Below are positions 59,434 to 64,000 of a stretch of DNA of 64,000 nucleotides, in pieces (position 1 is the first letter of the stretch; every line of letters begins with the position of its first letter). The stretch is from Roseateles_E sp005503085 (GTDB lineage Bacteria; Pseudomonadota; Gammaproteobacteria; Burkholderiales; Burkholderiaceae_C). The notes beneath the pieces were generated by a model. It was not told where the DNA came from. It searched no databases and saw only the letters and a list, made by a program, of their open reading frames with translations. Made by a program: the position numbers and the translations under genes. Location: positions 33,582-97,581 of the forward strand of contig NZ_JAQOWX010000004.1 in assembly GCF_028462495.1 (NCBI RefSeq), given 5' to 3'.

Positions 59434-60882
59434 ATGAACAAGAAGCTGACGACCGGCGCTGGCTGCCCGGTCGCTGACAACCAGAACGTCCTGACGGCTG
59501 GACCTCGCGGTCCGCAGTTGCTGCAAGACGTGTGGTTCCTGGAGAAGCTGGCCCACTTCGATCGGGAGGTGATCCCTGAGCGGCGCATGCATGCCAAGGG
59601 CTCAGGTGCCTATGGCACGTTCACTGTGACTCATGACATCACCCGGTACACGCGGGCCAAACTGTTCTCCCAGATTGGCAAGCAGACAAGCATCTTCGTG
59701 CGCTTTTCGACCGTTGCAGGCGAACGTGGCGCGGCCGACGCGGAGCGGGACATCCGCGGCTTTGCCATCAAGTTCTATACCGAGGAGGGCAACTGGGATC
59801 TCGTCGGGAACAACACGCCGGTGTTCTTTCTGCGCGATCCGCTCAAGTTCCCGGACCTCAACCATGCGGTCAAGCGGGATCCGCGCACAAACCTGCGCAG
59901 CGCAAAGAACAACTGGGATTTCTGGACGCGCCTGCCCGAGGCGCTCCATCAGATTACGGTGCTCATGAGCGATCGAGGCATACCGGCCAGCTATCGCCAC
60001 ATGCACGGATTCGGGAGCCACACGTTCAGCTTCATCAACGCCAGCAACGAGCGCTTCTGGGTCAAGTTCCACTGGCTTTCGATGCAGGGCATCAAGAACC
60101 TGAGCGACGCCGAGGCACAGGCCGCGATCGGACAAAGCCGGGAAACTCACCAGAGCGATCTTCTGGACAGCATCGACAAGGGTGACTTTCCTTGCTGGAA
60201 GTTCTGCGTGCAGGTCATGCCTGAGGCCGATGCGGAACAGCTGGCTTTCAATCCCTTTGACCTCACCAAGGTCTGGCCACATGCGGACTATCCGCTGGTC
60301 GAAGTGGGCGTTCTCGAGCTCAACCGAAATCCGGCCAACTACTTCGCCGAGATCGAGCAAGCCGCCTTCAATCCGGCCAACGTCGTTCCCGGCATCGGCT
60401 TCTCGCCCGACAAGATGCTGCAGGGGCGGCTTTTCTCCTACGGGGACGCGCAGCGCTATCGGCTGGGCGTGAATCATCACCTCATTCCGGTCAACAGGCC
60501 GCGCTGCCCTGTGCACAGCTATCACCGGGACGGTGCGATGCGTACGGACGGCAATCATGGCAGCACGCCAGCCTACGAGCCCAATGACTCCGCAGAGTGG
60601 GCCGAGCAACCCGACTATCGCGAGCCTCCGCTGAGCCTCAGCGGTGCGGCGAGCCATTGGAATCATCGAGACGACGGCGACTACTACTCCCAACCTGGTG
60701 CCCTGTTCCGATTGATGGCGCCGGAACAGCGGCAAACCTTGTTCGAAAACACGGCGCGCTCGATCGCCGGTGCAGGATTGGAGATCCAGCTTCGTCACAT
60801 TGAACATTGCAGCAGCGCCGACCGCGACTATGGCGCTGGCGTGGCCAGGGCACTCGGGCTGCCATCGAGCCGACAGGCCTGA
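59434..60882 (+). CDS. katA: Catalase (KatA-type, small-subunit haem catalase)
   Basis: 482 residues, typical clade-3 monofunctional catalase. Active-site His53 (PERRMHAKGSGAYG) and Asn in LVGNNTPVFF (about 126), proximal haem ligand Tyr336 in RLFSYGDAQRYRLG. No signal peptide. It degrades H2O2 produced by or present with the neighbouring peroxide-linked enzymes. Followed by a good intrinsic terminator. Confidence 0.95.
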   Translation: MNKKLTTGAGCPVADNQNVLTAGPRGPQLLQDVWFLEKLAHFDREVIPERRMHAKGSGAYGTFTVTHDITRYTRAKLFSQIGKQTSIFVRFSTVAGERGAADAERDIRGFAIKFYTEEGNWDLVGNNTPVFFLRDPLKFPDLNHAVKRDPRTNLRSAKNNWDFWTRLPEALHQITVLMSDRGIPASYRHMHGFGSHTFSFINASNERFWVKFHWLSMQGIKNLSDAEAQAAIGQSRETHQSDLLDSIDKGDFPCWKFCVQVMPEADAEQLAFNPFDLTKVWPHADYPLVEVGVLELNRNPANYFAEIEQAAFNPANVVPGIGFSPDKMLQGRLFSYGDAQRYRLGVNHHLIPVNRPRCPVHSYHRDGAMRTDGNHGSTPAYEPNDSAEWAEQPDYREPPLSLSGAASHWNHRDDGDYYSQPGALFRLMAPEQRQTLFENTARSIAGAGLEIQLRHIEHCSSADRDYGAGVARALGLPSSRQA

Positions 60883-60902
60883 ACGGCGTCCAGCAGGACG
60901 TT

Positions 60903-60941
60903 GCCCCGCATCGTTGGCTCATTCGCGGGGCTGTCCTTTTT
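60903..60941 (+). terminator. Intrinsic terminator after the catalase gene
   Basis: Stem GCCCCGC/GCGGGGC (7 bp) with a 15-nt loop, then TGTCCTTTTT. It starts 21 nt after the catalase stop and separates it from the permease gene. Confidence 0.75.
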
Positions 60942-61046
60942 CTCCTGGACTGCCAATGTTCGTCACCACATGAGGGCGGTTATTCTTCGCCCCCTTTGCA
61001 ACCCGCGCACGGCGAGTTGCGGCTTTTCAGTTTAGTGAGTATCTCG

Positions 61047-62768
61047 ATGGGGCGTTTCAATCTATTGGCTTCGAAGAAAGGGCGCCTGTGGGCGTTCTTC
61101 CTGCTGTACGTTTCCGAGGGGCTTCCGCTCGGATTTGCCACGGTGGCCGTGGTGTCGCAACTCAGGCGCGAAGGGCTTGAGCCGGCTGCGATTGGCGCTT
61201 TCATCGCCGCATTGCTCATTCCTTGGTCCCTGAAGTGGATCGGCGGCCCCTTCGTGGATGCCATTCGATTCCGCAGATTCGGCCATCGCCGTGCCTGGAT
61301 CCTCGGATGTCAGCTGGCTATGGTGGCGACTCTACTGGCGCTGTCACAGATCAGCTTCGCGGGCAACCTCACTATCGTCACGTCAATCTTCTTCGTTCAC
61401 AACATCTTTGCCGCCTTGCAGGACGTCGCGATCGATGGTCTTGCGGTCAATGCGCTGCCCGAGGAAGAGCGAGGGTTCGCGAATGGCTTGATGTACGCCG
61501 GCATGGTGTGCGGACAGGCCTTGGGCGGGCCGGGCGTCCTCTTCCTTATCGGGCATGGCTCTTTCAGCAATGGGTTCCTGCTGGTCGCTGGCACGGTTCT
61601 GGCCATCGCAACGTTCGTCGTACTCCCGATGCGTGAGCAGCCTGCTGCGGAAGTGACGGGTGGGCCGACGCCGGCAGTGGGCATGCGCGGTTCGCTTGCG
61701 GCGATGCGCGACTTCTCGCTGCACGCGTACAAGGCCCTCACTGGATCGCAGGGCGCATTTGCCTGCCTGCTGTTTTGCCTCCTGCCCGCTGGCGCCTTGT
61801 CCTTGAACCTGTCACTCAAGTCGACGCTTGCCGTTGAGCTTGGGTTTTCTCCGACGGAGCTTGCTCAGCTCAGCCTTGCCGGCTCGATTGCCGCGGTATG
61901 CGGCACGCTGGTCGGCGGCTTCCTCAGCCATCGTGTCGGCAAGAAGCGGCTCATCGCCTTCAGCACCCTGGCCGCTTGCATCCCTACGCTATGGCTCATG
62001 TGGCAACTCCAGATGCACGGCCACATCATGCCGGCCATGGGGAAGCAGGTCGCAGGCCCCGCCCTTGCACAGGCGCTATGGATTGCGCTTGTCGCTTATC
62101 AGTTCTTGGCCTGCCTCATGATCGGTGCTCGCTTTGCCGTGTTCATGGATGTCACCAATCCAGGCGTCGCGGCAACCCAGTTCACAATTTATGCAGCCCT
62201 CAACAACCTGGGGCTCGCCATGTCCGCCTCTTGGCAAGGCAAAGTCGCGCAAGCCTGGGGCTACCCGACGCTGTTGGCCGTGGACGTGGCAATTGGCTTG
62301 CTGGGCCTCCTGGTCCTGCCCTTCGTCCTCAAACCATCTGCCGCCGTGATGACGCACGGCGATGGCAGAGAGTCGCTGCGCACCCGTGCGCTGGCATGGA
62401 CCTTGGGCGCGGCGTGCCTCGCCTGGATTCCTATCGGTCACATCTTCGAATCTTCGCCCGCGGTGCGCGGTGCTTTCGCTACCCCCTTCACCCTCGTGTT
62501 CGTGGCCGCCAGTGTTTTCTTACTTGTTCGCAGCGCCCAGGGAGAACGCTCGCCATGGAATCTCCTGCTTCGCGGTACTGCTGGGCTGCTGCTCCTCATG
62601 CATGCCCAGCCATACCTTGCCGCCTGGGTCTCGGCCCTCAGCATCGACTCTGCGCGCTTGATGACGGCACATGGAGTCCTGAACGCAATTTCGGTCCTCG
62701 GTGGTGTCGTACTCCTCGCGGCGGGAACTCGGCTTTCGCGTCCAGGGCATGCGAGCGCGGCGGCATAG
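61047..62768 (+). CDS. AmpG/PAT-family MFS permease
   Basis: 573 residues, 12-14 hydrophobic segments. Start at 61047 (MGRFNLLASKKGRLWAFFLL). The N-terminal pattern LYVSEGLPLGFATVAVVSQL and KWIGGPFVDAIRFRRFGHRR is that of the PAT family (AmpG muropeptide permease, RhtX/FptX siderophore permeases, AT-1). The last ~170 residues hold extra membrane segments. The substrate could be a muropeptide, siderophore or acyl-CoA-like compound. The catalase terminator lies between it and the upstream genes, so it likely has its own promoter. Confidence 0.82.
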   Translation: MGRFNLLASKKGRLWAFFLLYVSEGLPLGFATVAVVSQLRREGLEPAAIGAFIAALLIPWSLKWIGGPFVDAIRFRRFGHRRAWILGCQLAMVATLLALSQISFAGNLTIVTSIFFVHNIFAALQDVAIDGLAVNALPEEERGFANGLMYAGMVCGQALGGPGVLFLIGHGSFSNGFLLVAGTVLAIATFVVLPMREQPAAEVTGGPTPAVGMRGSLAAMRDFSLHAYKALTGSQGAFACLLFCLLPAGALSLNLSLKSTLAVELGFSPTELAQLSLAGSIAAVCGTLVGGFLSHRVGKKRLIAFSTLAACIPTLWLMWQLQMHGHIMPAMGKQVAGPALAQALWIALVAYQFLACLMIGARFAVFMDVTNPGVAATQFTIYAALNNLGLAMSASWQGKVAQAWGYPTLLAVDVAIGLLGLLVLPFVLKPSAAVMTHGDGRESLRTRALAWTLGAACLAWIPIGHIFESSPAVRGAFATPFTLVFVAASVFLLVRSAQGERSPWNLLLRGTAGLLLLMHAQPYLAAWVSALSIDSARLMTAHGVLNAISVLGGVVLLAAGTRLSRPGHASAAA

Positions 62769-63228
62769 GGCCACTTGGCGCAGCTCCTCCCGGCTTGACG
62801 ACGCCGGATGGGGTCCAACGGAGGGCTCTGGGTTAGCTTCTACAGCTCTGCCTTCTACTGATCTCTTCCGAGAGCGCCGGCCAACCATTTGCCGCTCATG
62901 AGGATGCTGGGTGCCCGCTCCCAGCTGGCCAATTCGCCGGCTCGAATGTCCGCCCCGGGTCGAAAGTGACCTGCGCATCTGAGCGATAGCGGCCGTTCAA
63001 CGGCGCTCCTAACTGTTTACGACTTTAATTGTCGAGAACAACATCCTCAGTGCTGCGTCAGATCCTTGAGTCTGCGACTGGGTTCCTTGTTGGTCTGCTG
63101 GGCTCAAAACGTGGCGCAGTTTCAGGGTGCCCGTTGCGGCGCCGCATCTGCAGCCATCTTCCTATACAGGCTCCATGAGCTGGGCATCGGAAGACGGGCT
63201 GCAAGACTTACGACGCCGCCAGCCCGGC
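62769..63228. other. Gene-free region between the permease and fecR
   Basis: 460 nt with mixed composition and no convincing gene. It contains a short palindrome GCCGTTCAACGGC (62991-63003) and AT-richer sequence (CGACTTTAATTGTCG, 63020-63034). GC-biased codon use resumes at fecR, so this is probably the right-hand edge of the less GC-rich block. No integrase, tRNA or obvious direct repeat marks the border. Confidence 0.4.
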
Positions 63229-64000
63229 TCAGGACGCCGGGCTGGAACTCTGTATCTCCTCGTTCTGAACCTGCACCTGCAGACCGAAGCCGGCATGCAG
63301 CAGGCGGGCGAAGGCTTCGACATTGGCGGCATCGAACACGCCGCCGATGACGATGCGTGAGGCGGCCTCGTCCTTGATGACCAGCTGCTTGCGGCCATAG
63401 CGGTTGAACTGGCGCGCGGCCTCGGCCAGGCTGACTTCGTTGAAGACCAGCTTGCCCTGCAGCCAGCCGAGGCTGGCCGTCAGCTGCTGCGGCGACAGCT
63501 TGGTCAGCAGCAGATTGCCGGCGTCGGCCAGCGCGGTGTCCGCGCGGGTCAGCACCGCAGGGCGGTTTTGCTCGGCCTGCACCTGAACCCGGCCTTCGAG
63601 CACGGCCACGCGCAGCTTGTCGCCGTCGCGGTAGAGCGAGAACTTGGTGCCCAGCACGGTCACCGTCTGCTTGCCCGCATGGACCACGAAGGGGCGCTTG
63701 GCATCGTGGGCGATGTCGAAAAAGGCCTCGCCGCGCTCCAGCCAGACCTGGCGCGCCTGTGGCGTCACCTCGGTGCGCAACTGCGTGGCGGTGTTCAGCG
63801 TCAGCTTTGAGCCGTCGGTCAGCGTGACCGACTCACGCTGGCCGCGCTCGGTGGCGTAGTTATGCGTTTGCGTCGGCTTGCCGAAGTTCAGACCCAGCAC
63901 CAGGGCCAGCGTCGCCAGGCCCAGCCCGGCGGCAGCATGCCGCAGCGGGGGGCGTGCGGCCCAAGCCCAGCCGCGCGGCGCCGGCGGCGGCGTGAAGATC
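63229..64000 (-). CDS. fecR: FecR-family anti-sigma/sigma-regulator protein, N-terminus outside window
   Basis: About 257 codons are visible; the 5' end runs off the window. After a hydrophobic segment (AAAGLGLATLALVLGLNFG) comes the periplasmic FecR domain: RESVTLTDGSKLTLNTATQL, VWLERGEAFFDIAHDAKRPF, VTVLGTKFSLYRDGDKLRVA, VLEGRVQV. The end (LVIKDEAASRIVIGGVFDAA) is an STN-like region. FecR proteins relay a signal from a TonB transducer to an ECF sigma factor. The sigma gene would lie off-window, but no TonB receptor follows downstream. Confidence 0.9.
   Translation of the reverse strand, partial: IFTPPPAPRGWAWAARPPLRHAAAGLGLATLALVLGLNFGKPTQTHNYATERGQRESVTLTDGSKLTLNTATQLRTEVTPQARQVWLERGEAFFDIAHDAKRPFVVHAGKQTVTVLGTKFSLYRDGDKLRVAVLEGRVQVQAEQNRPAVLTRADTALADAGNLLLTKLSPQQLTASLGWLQGKLVFNEVSLAEAARQFNRYGRKQLVIKDEAASRIVIGGVFDAANVEAFARLLHAGFGLQVQVQNEEIQSSSPAS

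Noticed and set aside
62930..63060. Possible att site or tRNA fragment at the right edge of the lower-GC block
   Set aside because: No matching direct repeat could be found near 50.5 kb and no integrase is present.
1..64000. tRNA, rRNA, tmRNA, CRISPR arrays, transposases
   Set aside because: Gaps were scanned by eye for T-loop-like GGTTCGAATCC, rRNA blocks, regularly spaced repeats and DDE transposase motifs; none were found. A covariance-model search would be decisive.

Overview
The window reads as a high-GC betaproteobacterial chromosome segment of the order Burkholderiales, probably a Roseateles/Pelomonas/Leptothrix-like lineage. Support comes from the gene order lepA-lepB-DUF4845-rnc-era-recO-pdxJ-acpS-nagZ, orphan Bug/TctC-type binding proteins next to LysR genes, a DUF4148 protein, PEP-CTERM proteins and a DUF2325-hemP pair. 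The genus is an inference from context. I saw no tRNA, rRNA, CRISPR array or insertion-sequence transposase.

Regions. (1) 1-7823 is a tightly packed housekeeping run: lepA (5' end cut off by the window), lepB, a DUF4845 gene, rnc, era, recO, pdxJ, acpS, nagZ, with several 1-4 nt overlaps. (2) 7914-14705 holds rne on the minus strand, then a long divergent leader, then rluC, a HAD phosphatase, a Rieske protein and an S49 peptidase, closed by a clear terminator. (3) 14863-24855 is an extended potassium locus: an unnamed 32-residue membrane peptide, kdpF, kdpA, kdpB, kdpC, a TIGR02001-type outer-membrane protein, corA, kdpD and kdpE. kdpA carries an in-frame palindromic repeat. (4) 24878-37547 is dominated by iron handling and surface proteins. 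It has a TonB siderophore receptor that is damaged or misassembled here (a 92-bp duplication around a single N, plus a 3' frameshift), a PepSY membrane protein, a glutamine amidotransferase, two PEP-CTERM choice-of-anchor-A proteins flanking a second large TonB receptor and rnk, then DUF2325, hemP, bfr and bfd. Three sites sharing ATGCGAA/TTCGCAT arms look like Fur boxes. (5) 37572-50466 holds metabolic accessory genes: two LysR/Bug divergent pairs, one with a dehalogenase-like hydrolase and a LeuCD-type hydro-lyase and one with a gamma-glutamyltransferase; a solitary ureG; two GNAT genes and an MFS transporter. (6) About 50467-63228 has visibly less GC-biased codon use and looks like an acquired block. 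A 931-codon winged-helix/ATPase regulator is followed, across a divergent gap, by a series of plus-strand genes: cupin, thioredoxin/DipZ-like protein, DUF4148 repeat protein, two paralogous perhydrolase-type hydrolases (one cytoplasmic, one exported), a third exported hydrolase, a catalase and an AmpG-like transporter. (7) The window ends in a minus-strand fecR gene cut off by the edge.

How it fits together. The kdp locus pairs a K+ pump with its sensor pair and two extra envelope proteins. The iron genes couple import (TonB receptors, PepSY, HemP) to storage and release (Bfr, Bfd). The 50-63 kb block is the best candidate for an under-described system: a peroxide/peracid-type stress module under one signal-transduction ATPase regulator. 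This last reading is inference.
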